A stretch of 64,000 nt of DNA from TA-20 sp035935115. Its GTDB lineage: Archaea; Thermoproteota; Nitrososphaeria; Nitrososphaerales; Nitrosopumilaceae. Where the stretch lies: positions 1 through 64,000 of the forward strand of contig DASYXK010000005.1 of the NCBI GenBank assembly GCA_035935115.1, given 5' to 3'. How positions within the stretch are numbered: position 1 is the stretch's first letter; each line of letters starts with the position of its first letter. Below the pieces are notes generated by a model that saw nothing but the letters and a program-made list of their open reading frames with translations, was not told where the DNA came from and did no database searches. Positions 16,633 to 24,894 of the stretch are shown piece by piece. A program made the translations under genes and the position numbers.

Positions 16633-17895
16633 TTGAAAACTCTAAACATTACAATTATTGCAGTTTTGTCAATTATGGTAATTGCAAACGCAGACATTAC
16701 TTATGCGTCGGAAGGCTCAGCAACAGGTCCGACATCCATTGGTCCGCCGCCGGTGCAAAACTCTAGCAAGCGATTTGATATCAAAGTAGAATTTGCTCCA
16801 ATCAATATTGCAGTAAATCCTGTTACCAACATGATATATGTCGCTCACACTCCTGGTTCTGATTCTATATCAGTAATATCTGGAAAAACAAACAAGACAG
16901 TTTCTGTCATAAAAGTAGGAACAGATCCAGTGCATGTAGCAATCAATCCGGATACAAACATGATATACGCAACCAATTCAAACTCACAGTCGGTATCAGT
17001 CATATCTGGTCTGACAAACAATGTTGTAGCTACAGTGCAGGTAGGAGAGGATCCACGTGAAATACTGATCAATACTGAAACTAATACAGTTTACATTGCA
17101 AATGAGGTTTCAAGAACAATCTCTGTAATAGATGGCCAAACAAACAATGTTGTAGCTACAATACCAGTCTGTAACATCTCTGGAGCAGCATCTACTTTTA
17201 CCATCGACCAGATTGAAAATATAATTTACGTAACCTGTACTGGACCTGACGGCGCAATAGATGTGATATCAGGCACGACAAACAAGGTGGTTGATACCAT
17301 ACATGTAGGACTTGATCCTACCAATGTAGTTTTCAATCCTAATACGCGCATGCTATACACTGCAAATAATGGTGACTATACGGTTTCCGTAGTATCTGCC
17401 AAGACAGACAAGGTAGTAGCTACCATACCCGTAGCGATTTTTCCAAACGTTATAGCGATAAATCCTGTTACAAACATGGTATATGTTGTTAGCACCGGCA
17501 ATGGTTCTGGCAAGAATTTATCCATAATATCAGGTGACACAAACAAGGTAATAGCTACAGCCAGTGTGAGTTCCAGTGCTTACAACATTGCAATTGATTC
17601 ATCAAATAACATAATCTATGTAGTAAACTATGCTTCAAACTCGATAACTGTAATCTCAGGCAAAACAAACACAGTAATTGATACAATACCAGTCGGTGCC
17701 CTTCCAACTTCTATTGCAATCAATAATGTTACAAAGATAGTGTATGTAGCAAATTGGAGGTCGGATTTTGTATCCATGATGCCCATAACATCCCTGAATT
17801 TACAAGCAGTTCCTGAATTTCCTTTTGCAGTTCCAATCATGTTAACTGGAATGGTATCAGCAATAGCATTTTACAGAATGAAACTTAGAAAATGA
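16633..17895 (+). CDS. Secreted YVTN beta-propeller protein with PEF-type C-terminal sorting signal
   Basis: 420 residues. The signal peptide (residues 1-25) ends in ITYAS. Seven to eight YVTN blades of about 42 residues follow (about 45-385), with turns such as VISGKTNK and strands such as MIYVAHTP. The C-terminus, VPEFPFAVPIMLTGMVSAIAF plus a basic tail, has the PEF(G)-CTERM layout (motif, one membrane helix, basic residues) that an archaeosortase recognises for anchoring. The start is TTG at 16633, which directly opens the signal peptide. This is the third propeller protein in the island and uses a different anchoring route from the other two. Confidence 0.85.
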   Translation: MKTLNITIIAVLSIMVIANADITYASEGSATGPTSIGPPPVQNSSKRFDIKVEFAPINIAVNPVTNMIYVAHTPGSDSISVISGKTNKTVSVIKVGTDPVHVAINPDTNMIYATNSNSQSVSVISGLTNNVVATVQVGEDPREILINTETNTVYIANEVSRTISVIDGQTNNVVATIPVCNISGAASTFTIDQIENIIYVTCTGPDGAIDVISGTTNKVVDTIHVGLDPTNVVFNPNTRMLYTANNGDYTVSVVSAKTDKVVATIPVAIFPNVIAINPVTNMVYVVSTGNGSGKNLSIISGDTNKVIATASVSSSAYNIAIDSSNNIIYVVNYASNSITVISGKTNTVIDTIPVGALPTSIAINNVTKIVYVANWRSDFVSMMPITSLNLQAVPEFPFAVPIMLTGMVSAIAFYRMKLRK

Positions 17896-17907
17896 CAGCT
17901 CTGCACT

Positions 17908-17933
17908 TCGTAGTCCTATACAAGATCACGCAA
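17908..17933 (+). repeat. 26-bp palindromic repeat, copy F
   Basis: TCGTAGTC, centre CTATACAA, GATCACGC. It lies between the convergent stops of the propeller gene and the recombinase and overlaps the last codons of the latter. Confidence 0.6.
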
Positions 17934-19182
17934 TGTTTTTTATGCCTTCCAAGTTTTCCCATTTGAATTTTGAAGACTTTCCAAACCACGATATGTCGAA
18001 TTTTTCTCCGTTCTCCTTTGCTTGTTTAAACCTCTTCAAAATTTGTCGCTTTTCTTCTTCTGTTGCCCTAGTCTCAAACCACAGATAATATAAAATTGAA
18101 ATTATTTTTTTGGCAGAGTTGTCTGTTACCGTCGCATCTAACATATTTTCAGCTAAAGTATCGTATCTTGCGCGTGGTCCCAATTCTATGTCTTCAAGTC
18201 TTTTCGTCAGTTGCTCTACCCTGACTTTTAATTCTGCTTGAGTTCTGATTATTTCATCAGAATCAAATATCAATAATTCAGGTTCTATTTTTAGATAAAA
18301 TTCTAGCAATTCCTTATCGCTATATCGCTCATAGACCTTCATGTACCTGTCATGGCCTGCCAAGGCATGTCCCAGTCCCTCGTTTATCTTCTCACAATGG
18401 GATATGAAATAAGACCTAAAGGAATGGAGTGTTATCTCATGCCTTCCTGTCTCATGCCTTGCAACTAGATCAAGTTTTTCCCTCAACCTGTGGAAATACA
18501 CATCCTCGTTTATTCTGGCTTTTATCGGATCAGGGTTTTCAGTAAATACAAGGTCATCATCTTTTAATCTCTTTAAAAGTGGTTCAAGATACTTTTGTGC
18601 TTCTTTGCTAATGAAGGTGGTTCTTGGCATGCCAGTTTTGGTATAGCTTCCACGCAAGTTTATCTTGTATCTGCCGTTGAAAAGTTCAAAATCTCGTTTC
18701 CTCAAGCTACATGCTTCTTCACCTCTGACACCTGAACTAAGCAGGAAGAAATAGAGTGGTTTTCTCTGCAAAGAAGCGTTTTCAATTATTTTTTGTACTT
18801 CTTCTTTTGAAAGCCTGTGTGGAGCTGTCTTTAGTTGTTTTGGAAACTTGACGTTTGCATGTAGATCCTCTGCATGAATTGGAATCATCAATCTATATGA
18901 CAGATAGCCCTTGATTATCTTGGTATATTCCCTGACTGAACGTGGAGTAAGATCTTGTTTGGCCAAGTAATTTACAAAATTTTGAATTACATCATATACC
19001 TTGTGAACGTTTAGTTTTTGTAACTGTTTGATTATCTCCTCGCTGTCTACTGAATATTTTATTCCACAAAAAACATCAAAATGGTTTATGGCAGATTTTG
19101 ATACGCCTTTTTGACCTTCTGAAAGCGTGTCCATACTTTCCTTGTAAGAATTATGGTCTCTTTCTTTGTCAAGTATTGACAT
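17926..19182 (-). CDS. Tyrosine recombinase / phage-type integrase
   Basis: 418 residues. The N-terminal SAM-like core-binding domain is at about residues 30-135 and the catalytic domain at about 140-300. Catalytic residues are seen: Arg in SSGVRGEEACSL, the H-x-x-R box HSFRSYF, a second His in ALAGHDRY and the Tyr nucleophile in VYERYSDKELLEFY. A coiled C-terminal extension of about 110 residues follows. The gene lies 48 bp inside the 26-bp repeat at 19231-19256 that also occurs at 5616-5641, so it probably integrated the island. All catalytic residues are present, so it may still be active. Confidence 0.9.
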   Translation of the reverse strand: MSILDKERDHNSYKESMDTLSEGQKGVSKSAINHFDVFCGIKYSVDSEEIIKQLQKLNVHKVYDVIQNFVNYLAKQDLTPRSVREYTKIIKGYLSYRLMIPIHAEDLHANVKFPKQLKTAPHRLSKEEVQKIIENASLQRKPLYFFLLSSGVRGEEACSLRKRDFELFNGRYKINLRGSYTKTGMPRTTFISKEAQKYLEPLLKRLKDDDLVFTENPDPIKARINEDVYFHRLREKLDLVARHETGRHEITLHSFRSYFISHCEKINEGLGHALAGHDRYMKVYERYSDKELLEFYLKIEPELLIFDSDEIIRTQAELKVRVEQLTKRLEDIELGPRARYDTLAENMLDATVTDNSAKKIISILYYLWFETRATEEEKRQILKRFKQAKENGEKFDISWFGKSSKFKWENLEGIKNIA

Positions 19183-19230
19183 GATATAATAATTCGTTTT
19201 TATCTATTTAACTAATCGCAAAGTATACGT

Positions 19231-19256
19231 TTATGACAATTTGGCTTTTGCAAAGT
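19231..19256 (+). repeat. Putative attR within the DM13 gene 3' end
   Basis: Right-hand member of the 26-bp direct repeat (24/26 with 5616-5641). It covers the stop codon and last seven to eight codons of the DM13 gene, so integration would leave the gene intact with an element-supplied end. Confidence 0.6.
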
Positions 19257-19842
19257 AAACATGAAATGGTTGGCTGTAGATTACCACCGTATCATATGTT
19301 TTGGTGTCAACTCCATGCAGGTCATAGTTTTGATCACCAATGCTGCCCTTTAGTTTGCCCAAATCAATTCCTGTAGTAGCATCACCGTTAATTGTCATGT
19401 AAACATGTAGATCAGGCCCATTTGTTATTTGAAAATTTTCAAACCTAAGAAATGCAATATTCCCAACAGAAAGTATTTCAGCTTTGCCTTTTGCATCGTG
19501 GTCTAGTCCTACAAACTCACCCTGTTTTGAAAACACTATGCTTTGCGAGGTAGACGAAATCTTTGAAATCATGTCTTGCATACTCTCAGAAACTGTAGTT
19601 GGAAACTTTTTTGCGTCATCCATTATGAGAGAAATTGTTTGTTGTGGCATTTTCTGTACAAGTGCATCTCTTTGTGAATTAGTCATGTTCACAAATTTAT
19701 CATATGTCAAGCCAGTCTGTACTTGATCTAATGCATGTTGCAGAGGATCACCCATTTTTTGTGAAAACATTTGAGGCCCAAAATAGTATACGCCAATTGC
19801 AGCTACACCAAGAATTGCTGCAATCCCAATCCCCCTTAACAC
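19231..19842 (-). CDS. Membrane-anchored DM13-domain protein
   Basis: 203 residues. An N-terminal membrane helix (about 3-22) is followed by a helical spacer and a C-terminal DM13 domain (about 105-203), recognised by LRFENFQITNGPDLHVYM, a Gly/Asp strand region and the terminal VVIYSQPFHVYFAKAKLS. DM13 domains occur in extracellular proteins and have been proposed to act in redox or electron transfer; the role here is unknown. The start is GTG (19840-19842), which gives the membrane anchor. The 3' end forms half of the repeat pair that bounds the island. Confidence 0.82.
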   Translation of the reverse strand: MLRGIGIAAILGVAAIGVYYFGPQMFSQKMGDPLQHALDQVQTGLTYDKFVNMTNSQRDALVQKMPQQTISLIMDDAKKFPTTVSESMQDMISKISSTSQSIVFSKQGEFVGLDHDAKGKAEILSVGNIAFLRFENFQITNGPDLHVYMTINGDATTGIDLGKLKGSIGDQNYDLHGVDTKTYDTVVIYSQPFHVYFAKAKLS

Positions 19843-19913
19843 GGCTAAATTTAGTAAATGAAACTATTAAGTATTGAAGAAAGCTGAAATATCTATCTTA
19901 GATAATTATCGTA

Positions 19914-20468
19914 ATGCTACCTAGGCTTGATTCCATAAAACCAGCTAGACTAAAGATTGGCCTTACCCAACAAAAACTAGCCTCTCTTACTGGTGTCAGT
20001 ACCTCAATGATTAATCAGATAGAATCCGGAAGGTGCCAGCCAAGCTATTCTACTGCAAGAAAGATATTCGAAGTATTATGGTCACTTGAAAGCCACGCTT
20101 CAATGAAAGCAGGAGATATTTGCAGCAAAGACATTGCAAAGTTAAAGACTACAGACACGTTGCATGATGCAATAAAGAAAATGCAGGATTTTTCAATTAG
20201 CCAAGTGCCTGTCTTTGACGGAACTGATGTAGTAGGTTTGATAACAGAAGACGGTCTTGTCAAACATTTGTTAGATAGTGATGAAACTCAGCGTAAAAAG
20301 ATCAGACTGTCCGAAGTCATGGAACCAAGACCACCAATAGTTGACTATGCAGTTCCTGTGAAAACGCTAGTCACTCTTATCAGATTTTCAAAATGTATAC
20401 TGGTATCAAAGCAAAGCAAGATAATTGGCATAATCACCGCGTCTGATACTCTAAAGTTGATGGAATAA
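19914..20468 (+). CDS. HTH transcriptional regulator with paired CBS domains
   Basis: 184 residues. An XRE-type helix-turn-helix (about 8-62; KIGLTQQKLASLTGVSTSMINQIE) is followed by two CBS motifs (about 68-122 and 128-182), which together form a Bateman module that usually binds adenine nucleotides. This architecture is widespread in archaea as 'predicted regulators with CBS domains'. ATG at 19914, 71 bp from the divergent DM13 gene. The target and ligand are unknown; energy-charge sensing is inferred from the CBS pair. Confidence 0.88.
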   Translation: MLPRLDSIKPARLKIGLTQQKLASLTGVSTSMINQIESGRCQPSYSTARKIFEVLWSLESHASMKAGDICSKDIAKLKTTDTLHDAIKKMQDFSISQVPVFDGTDVVGLITEDGLVKHLLDSDETQRKKIRLSEVMEPRPPIVDYAVPVKTLVTLIRFSKCILVSKQSKIIGIITASDTLKLME

Positions 20469-20668
20469 TTCATTTTATCAAAATAAAAATGCGTGAACTG
20501 AGTTCTATATAGATTACAACATACATTTCCAATTAGATCTTTGATTTCCAACTTTGGCAGACGAGACTTTTATAATTTAAAAAATGTATAAAAACATGAG
20601 TAAAAGTACCTGTGTCTACTGTAAAAAAGAAAATGTTTTACACGTATTGTTCTAGCGGTGTCAAATAA

Positions 20669-20911
20669 TTGAATTCATATCATACAAACAAGTTTCAAAA
20701 AAACAAAAAAATCTCTGTTGGCCAAATGTGGTCTGTGATTGAAGAAGTTTTAACACCTTGGGACAGTGTACCAGATAAAACAAAGATGAATGATGAACAA
20801 GTCTTGAAATTATATTATATCATAAAAGAAGCTGATGAGATGTTTAGAATGCTTGCCCAAATTGCAGAATTAAGAAAAGCAATTGATGAATTAGCTAAAA
20901 AGCAAACCTAG
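20669..20911 (+). CDS. Small helical hypothetical protein
   Basis: 80 residues, mostly helical and charged, with a predicted coiled stretch at the end (EADEMFRMLAQIAELRKAIDELAKK). The TTG at 20669 opens the frame; an internal ATG (before WSVIEEV) would give about 57 residues. About 160 bp upstream, CTATATAGATTACAA at 20508-20522 matches the pstS2 promoter motif. No family recognised. Confidence 0.5.
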   Translation: MNSYHTNKFQKNKKISVGQMWSVIEEVLTPWDSVPDKTKMNDEQVLKLYYIIKEADEMFRMLAQIAELRKAIDELAKKQT

Positions 20912-20939
20912 GTTATTTAATAAAATGAATTATTTCCAA

Positions 20940-21335
20940 TCACTTTGGATGAGAGCAAAGTTCTGCTAAAACTCCACGCAGTGATTTTGGGTGTATAAAA
21001 GCGATCTTAGTACCTCGTGAACCAGGCCTTATTTCTCCAAGAAATCTCACACCGCATCCTTTCATTCTGGTCACCTCACCTTCAATGCTATCTGTTTCAA
21101 ATGCAATATGATGCAAACCTTCGCCTCGGCTTATGAGAAATTTCTTAATAGGACTATCTTCACGTGTTGGTTCCATAAGTTCAATTCTGGAATCTTTTAG
21201 ATGCAAAATTGCAACTCTGACACCTTCTGACTCTACAGTTTCAAATTCAACTTCTTTTATTCCCAACGCCTGCTGGTATTCTTTTACAGCTTCATCTACG
21301 TTATTTACTGCAATTGCAATATGGTCTATTTTCAT
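20940..21335 (-). CDS. mce: Methylmalonyl-CoA epimerase
   Basis: Interconverts (S)- and (R)-methylmalonyl-CoA between propionyl-CoA carboxylation and the B12 mutase, a step of the 3-hydroxypropionate/4-hydroxybutyrate cycle. 131 residues of the glyoxalase/VOC fold: metal ligands are seen in KIDHIAIAV (His), RIELMEP (Glu), GLHHIAFE (His) and GVLAELC (Glu). The ATG at 21335 follows the mutase stop by one nucleotide and matches the family N-terminus; an upstream start at 21368 would overlap the mutase by 32 nt. It is the last gene of the meaB-mcmA1-mce operon. Confidence 0.93.
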   Translation of the reverse strand: MKIDHIAIAVNNVDEAVKEYQQALGIKEVEFETVESEGVRVAILHLKDSRIELMEPTREDSPIKKFLISRGEGLHHIAFETDSIEGEVTRMKGCGVRFLGEIRPGSRGTKIAFIHPKSLRGVLAELCSHPK

Positions 21336-21336
21336 T

Positions 21337-22932
21337 TTAGAAGGTTTCCTTTGGTTGATAGATTCCAAAAACTTCTCTAAAGGTATTGCTTATCTCTCCA
21401 AGTGTCGCATAACTTTTTACAGCATTTATGATATGAGGCATCAGGTTCTCCTCTGATTCAGAAGCACTTTTCATTTTGGAGAGAAGGCTTTCAACTTTTT
21501 TGTTATCTCTAGTGCTTCTCAATTCTTTAAGACTCTTAATTTGTTTTACTTCAATGCTGTTATCAATTCTTAGCAGATCTTGTTTTGCTTCTACTGCATC
21601 TGCAAATTTATTAACACCAACAATAATTCTTTCACCTTTGTCAATTTCTTGTTTTAAGCGATATGCGTTTTGTCTAATTTCTGATTGGAAGAATCCTCGC
21701 TCTATTCCTACAAGAGAGCCACCCATCCTATCAATTTTTTTCAAATACTTGTTTACTTCGTCCTCAATTTTGTCAGTAAGCGATTCTACATAATAAGATC
21801 CGGCAAGAGGATCCACTGTTTTTGTAATTCCGCTCTCATGGGCAACAATTTGTTGGGTTCGCAGCGCTATTTTGACAGCTGCCTCTGTAGGAAGTGCGAG
21901 AGCTTCATCTTTTGAATTGGTGTGCAAGGATTGTGCACCGCCAAGTACTGCAGCCATTGATTGTATTGCAACTCGGACAATATTATTATCTGGTTGTTGT
22001 GCTGTTAGTGATTCCCCGCTAGTTTGTACGTGGAATCTTAGGTGCATTGATTTTGGGTCACGGGCGTGGAATCTTTCTTTTAGTATCTTTGCATAGATTC
22101 TTCTTGCAACTCTGAATTTAGCAACCTCTTCAAGAAACTCGTTTGTACAACAAAAAAAGAATGATAGTCTAGGTGCAAAATCATCAATTTTTAATCCTCT
22201 TTCAACACATGTCTCGATGTATTGTATGGCATTTGCAATTGTAAATGCAACTTCTTGTATAGCATTACATCCAGCTTCCCTCATGTGGTATCCGGAAATA
22301 GAAATAGGATACCATTGTTGAACTTTTTTTGAACAATACTCTATCATATCACCAATCAATCTCATCGACGGTCGTGGAGGATAAATGTAGGTATTTCTTG
22401 CAATGTATTCTTTGAGAATATCGTTTTGGGTGGTTCCTCTCAAGGCAGAGCTTGCAACACCTTGTGATTCTCCCGTAGCAATGTATAGTGAAAGTAAAGT
22501 AGAGGCCGTTGCGTTAATTGTCATAGATGTACTTACTTTATCCAAAGGTATACCTCCAAAGCAAGTCATCATATCTTTAAGCGAAGTTATAGAAACACCA
22601 ACTTTTCCAACTTCACCCTCTGCATGAGGATCATCTGCGTCATAACCAATTTGGGTAGGAAGATCAAATGCCATACTTAATCCAGTCTGGCCACGTTCAA
22701 GTAAATACTTGAATCTTTGATTTGTCTGATCAGCAGTTCCAAATCCAGTATATTGTCTCATGGTCCACAGTCTATCACGATACATTCCTTTGTGAATAGC
22801 TCGTGTGTAAGGAAATTTCCCTGGTTGTTCATTCTTGCTTCGCGGTTTTACTTTGGAATTATAAACAGGTTTTACTGGAATGTTCGAATCTGTTTTTACT
22901 TGTTTTGGCAGAGTGGATTTCTTGTCTTTCAT
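21337..22932 (-). CDS. mcmA1: Methylmalonyl-CoA mutase, large (catalytic) subunit
   Basis: B12-dependent mutase that converts (R)-methylmalonyl-CoA to succinyl-CoA. 531 residues covering the substrate-binding TIM barrel only (TGLSMAFDLPTQIGYDADDP, VGVSITSLKDM, FHVQTSGESLTAQQPDNNIVR). The cobalamin-binding domain is a separate protein encoded at 24472 on the other strand, the usual archaeal split form. It lies 4 nt after the meaB stop and 1 nt before mce, so the three should be one transcript. Cytoplasmic heterotetramer by family. Confidence 0.96.
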   Translation of the reverse strand: MKDKKSTLPKQVKTDSNIPVKPVYNSKVKPRSKNEQPGKFPYTRAIHKGMYRDRLWTMRQYTGFGTADQTNQRFKYLLERGQTGLSMAFDLPTQIGYDADDPHAEGEVGKVGVSITSLKDMMTCFGGIPLDKVSTSMTINATASTLLSLYIATGESQGVASSALRGTTQNDILKEYIARNTYIYPPRPSMRLIGDMIEYCSKKVQQWYPISISGYHMREAGCNAIQEVAFTIANAIQYIETCVERGLKIDDFAPRLSFFFCCTNEFLEEVAKFRVARRIYAKILKERFHARDPKSMHLRFHVQTSGESLTAQQPDNNIVRVAIQSMAAVLGGAQSLHTNSKDEALALPTEAAVKIALRTQQIVAHESGITKTVDPLAGSYYVESLTDKIEDEVNKYLKKIDRMGGSLVGIERGFFQSEIRQNAYRLKQEIDKGERIIVGVNKFADAVEAKQDLLRIDNSIEVKQIKSLKELRSTRDNKKVESLLSKMKSASESEENLMPHIINAVKSYATLGEISNTFREVFGIYQPKETF

Positions 22933-22936
22933 AAAA

Positions 22937-23899
22937 TCACTTGAATAGTTTTGAAATTTTATCGGCAGCTTCGTATGGATCTAGAGTCTTTGATTGTACT
23001 TTTTTTAGATATTTAGTATATTCTTTACTGGAATCAAGCATGGTGCTCACTTTATTTTTGACATTATTTAAAACAATATCCCGTAGCTCTGTTTCAAGTC
23101 GTGATTGTTCCTGTATTTTTTTAGTTTTTTTCTTTGATATGATAAGTGCTTCTAGTTTTTTTGCAAATTCTGATATTCCTTTGCTTGATTTTGCCGAAGT
23201 CAGTAATATGATGGGATTTTTTTCTGACATGCCAATAAAATCTCTAACTGCATTAAATAACTGACTTGCTCCTGCCAAGTCACTTTTGTTTATCAGATAA
23301 ATGTCGCCAATTTCAGTCAATCCTGCTTTTATTGTCTGTATGCTGTCACCGGTATTTGGATTAAAAACTACTACTGTAATGTCTACAATTTTTGAAATAT
23401 CAACTTCTGTTTGGCCTGCACCAACACTTTCAATTATGATTACATTATATCCAGCATATTCAAGAATCCGTATGCTGTTTCGTAGTGATGAGGAAATGGC
23501 TCCTGTAGCACCTCTTGATGCCATGCTTCTGATATAAGTTCCAGAATCAGTAGAATCAGACATCCTAACTCTATCACCTAGTATGGCACCTCCTGTGATG
23601 TGACTTGTCGGATCTATGGCTAGAACTGCGGCCTTGTAACCGAGTTTTTTTAATTCAAGAACACTCTTGTCTATTAGGGTACTTTTTCCAGCACCGGCCG
23701 GACCTGTTATTCCTATAGTAATAGATTTTCCAGAATTTTTGTAGATTTTTTTTATTAATGCTTTTGCAGTCTTGTCATCATTTTCAATAATTGAAATAGC
23801 CTTGGCTATGGCCCTACGTTTACCATGTTTTAATTCTGATACAATATCCATGTAGAACTGAATACGGGTTGTTACCACAATAAAATCTTCTTGTTTCAA
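22937..23899 (-). CDS. meaB: Methylmalonyl-CoA mutase-associated GTPase (MeaB/ArgK)
   Basis: G3E-family P-loop GTPase that protects and reloads the adenosylcobalamin of methylmalonyl-CoA mutase. It has Walker A GPAGAGKST, the switch motif DPTSHITGGAILGDRVRM, IIIESVGAGQTEVDI and the base-recognition motif NKSD. The 320 residues from ATG 23899 include an N-terminal extension; a start at the Met before DIVSEL (23851) would give the more usual length. It is first in the mutase operon, which fits a dedicated chaperone. Confidence 0.93.
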   Translation of the reverse strand: MKQEDFIVVTTRIQFYMDIVSELKHGKRRAIAKAISIIENDDKTAKALIKKIYKNSGKSITIGITGPAGAGKSTLIDKSVLELKKLGYKAAVLAIDPTSHITGGAILGDRVRMSDSTDSGTYIRSMASRGATGAISSSLRNSIRILEYAGYNVIIIESVGAGQTEVDISKIVDITVVVFNPNTGDSIQTIKAGLTEIGDIYLINKSDLAGASQLFNAVRDFIGMSEKNPIILLTSAKSSKGISEFAKKLEALIISKKKTKKIQEQSRLETELRDIVLNNVKNKVSTMLDSSKEYTKYLKKVQSKTLDPYEAADKISKLFK

Positions 23900-24094
23900 A
23901 TTAAAAATAAACAGAAACTGACTTGTTTTTGTCTAAGATCTACTGTATATCATTTTTTGAAGTACTTGATTTATACTAAAAACGTACAGTAATGTTAGAA
24001 TAATTATGATTGAAATTATGATATGATTTTTTTATTCATCTAATTTCAATGCCTTAGCGTAGGTTTATTTTGCCATATTCTAAAATAAACTTAC

Positions 24095-24394
24095 TTGGCA
24101 TTAGATGAGCAGTTTCGGAAATTGATGAAAGAGACCATAGAATCAGAACTAGAAGCCATAAGCAAATATCCAAAGGATCCAGCATCCAAAACATTTTGGG
24201 AGTATGACAACCAGTTTGATTTTGAATATGGCTGGCACATAGGCTATCTAGAAGCCATGTTTTTTACCTCATATTTACAAATGCGTAAAAAAGTACCAGA
24301 CAGGAGCGAAGAGTTGGAAATCAAACAAACTATAGCATCACATTCTAGAGAAATTAAGAAGTTGTTATCTAAAAGAAAAACATTAGGACAATGA
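24095..24394 (+). CDS. Conserved small archaeal protein, paralogue of 46436-46729
   Basis: 99 residues, charged at both ends, with a hydrophobic middle: FDFEYGWHIGYLEAMFFTSYL. The same pattern (DFAFGLYIGYISGVFFDGFL, then an SEEL helix) occurs in the protein at 46436-46729, so these are paralogues. The start is TTG at 24095, a few bases after the TATA-like TTTATTTTG region. Function unknown; its location next to the cobalamin subunit of the mutase gives no clear clue. Confidence 0.65.
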   Translation: MALDEQFRKLMKETIESELEAISKYPKDPASKTFWEYDNQFDFEYGWHIGYLEAMFFTSYLQMRKKVPDRSEELEIKQTIASHSREIKKLLSKRKTLGQ

Positions 24395-24471
24395 TATATC
24401 ATTTTTCTGAAAATATTTGAGCGTATTTTTGCCAAATAAAGATTTTAAAACCCAGATGTATCCTCAAAATT

Positions 24472-24894
24472 ATGGCACAAAAGGCAACTACTAGAAGAAT
24501 CAGGATACTTGTTGCCAAATTAGGTTTGGACGGTCATGACAGAGGTGCATTAGTTTTATGCCGTGCCTTTAGAGATGCAGGAATGGAGGTAATCTATTCT
24601 GGTCTTTTTGCAACCCCTGAAAGAATTGCCAAAATTGTTGAAGACGAAGATGTTGATGTAGTAGCCCTTAGCCTTCTAAACGGTGCACATCTTACATTGT
24701 TTCCAAGAGTAGTCAAAGCACTAAAAGAAAAAGGAATCAAGGACGTTCTTGTAATTGGCGGCGGAGTCATACCAGAAGATGACAAGCAGGATCTTGAGAA
24801 AGCTGGAGTTTTAGGAAACTTTGGTCCTGGGACACCGCTTGCTACTGTAATAGACTACATTAACTCTAGTGTTGCAAAGATGAGAAAAATTTAG
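24472..24894 (+). CDS. mcmA2: Methylmalonyl-CoA mutase, small (cobalamin-binding) subunit
   Basis: 140-residue Rossmann-like B12-binding domain: GLDGHDRGALV contains the D-x-H-x-x-G motif whose His ligates cobalt, followed by SLLNGAH and VIGGGVIPEDD, which hold the nucleotide tail. It partners with the large subunit at 21337. Being encoded apart from the operon is typical of thaumarchaea. It ends at 24894, directly abutting the stop of ilvC at 24895, so the two are convergent with no spacer. Confidence 0.95.
   Translation: MAQKATTRRIRILVAKLGLDGHDRGALVLCRAFRDAGMEVIYSGLFATPERIAKIVEDEDVDVVALSLLNGAHLTLFPRVVKALKEKGIKDVLVIGGGVIPEDDKQDLEKAGVLGNFGPGTPLATVIDYINSSVAKMRKI

Larger units (their letters stand above)
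5616..19256. mobile_element. Candidate 13.6-kb integrative element (genomic island)
   Basis: The interval is bounded by a 26-bp direct repeat, 5616-5641 and 19231-19256, identical at 24 of 26 positions. The right copy is the last codons and stop of the DM13-domain gene. The left copy keeps the same terminal codons (AKAKLS and stop) but no gene body. A tyrosine recombinase (17926-19182) sits directly inside the right repeat. This is the classic outcome of site-specific integration into a gene 3' end. Cargo includes three YVTN beta-propeller surface proteins, several membrane proteins, a broken metalloprotease, palindromic repeats and an iteron-like region, while flanking genes are core functions. 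The repeat and gene content are seen; mobility is inferred. There is no obvious replication, packaging or conjugation gene. Confidence 0.6.

Noticed and set aside
20596..20655. Nineteen-codon frame with a CxxC motif
   Set aside because: Too short and only a single Cys pair; no conserved context, although a decayed zinc-ribbon gene is possible.
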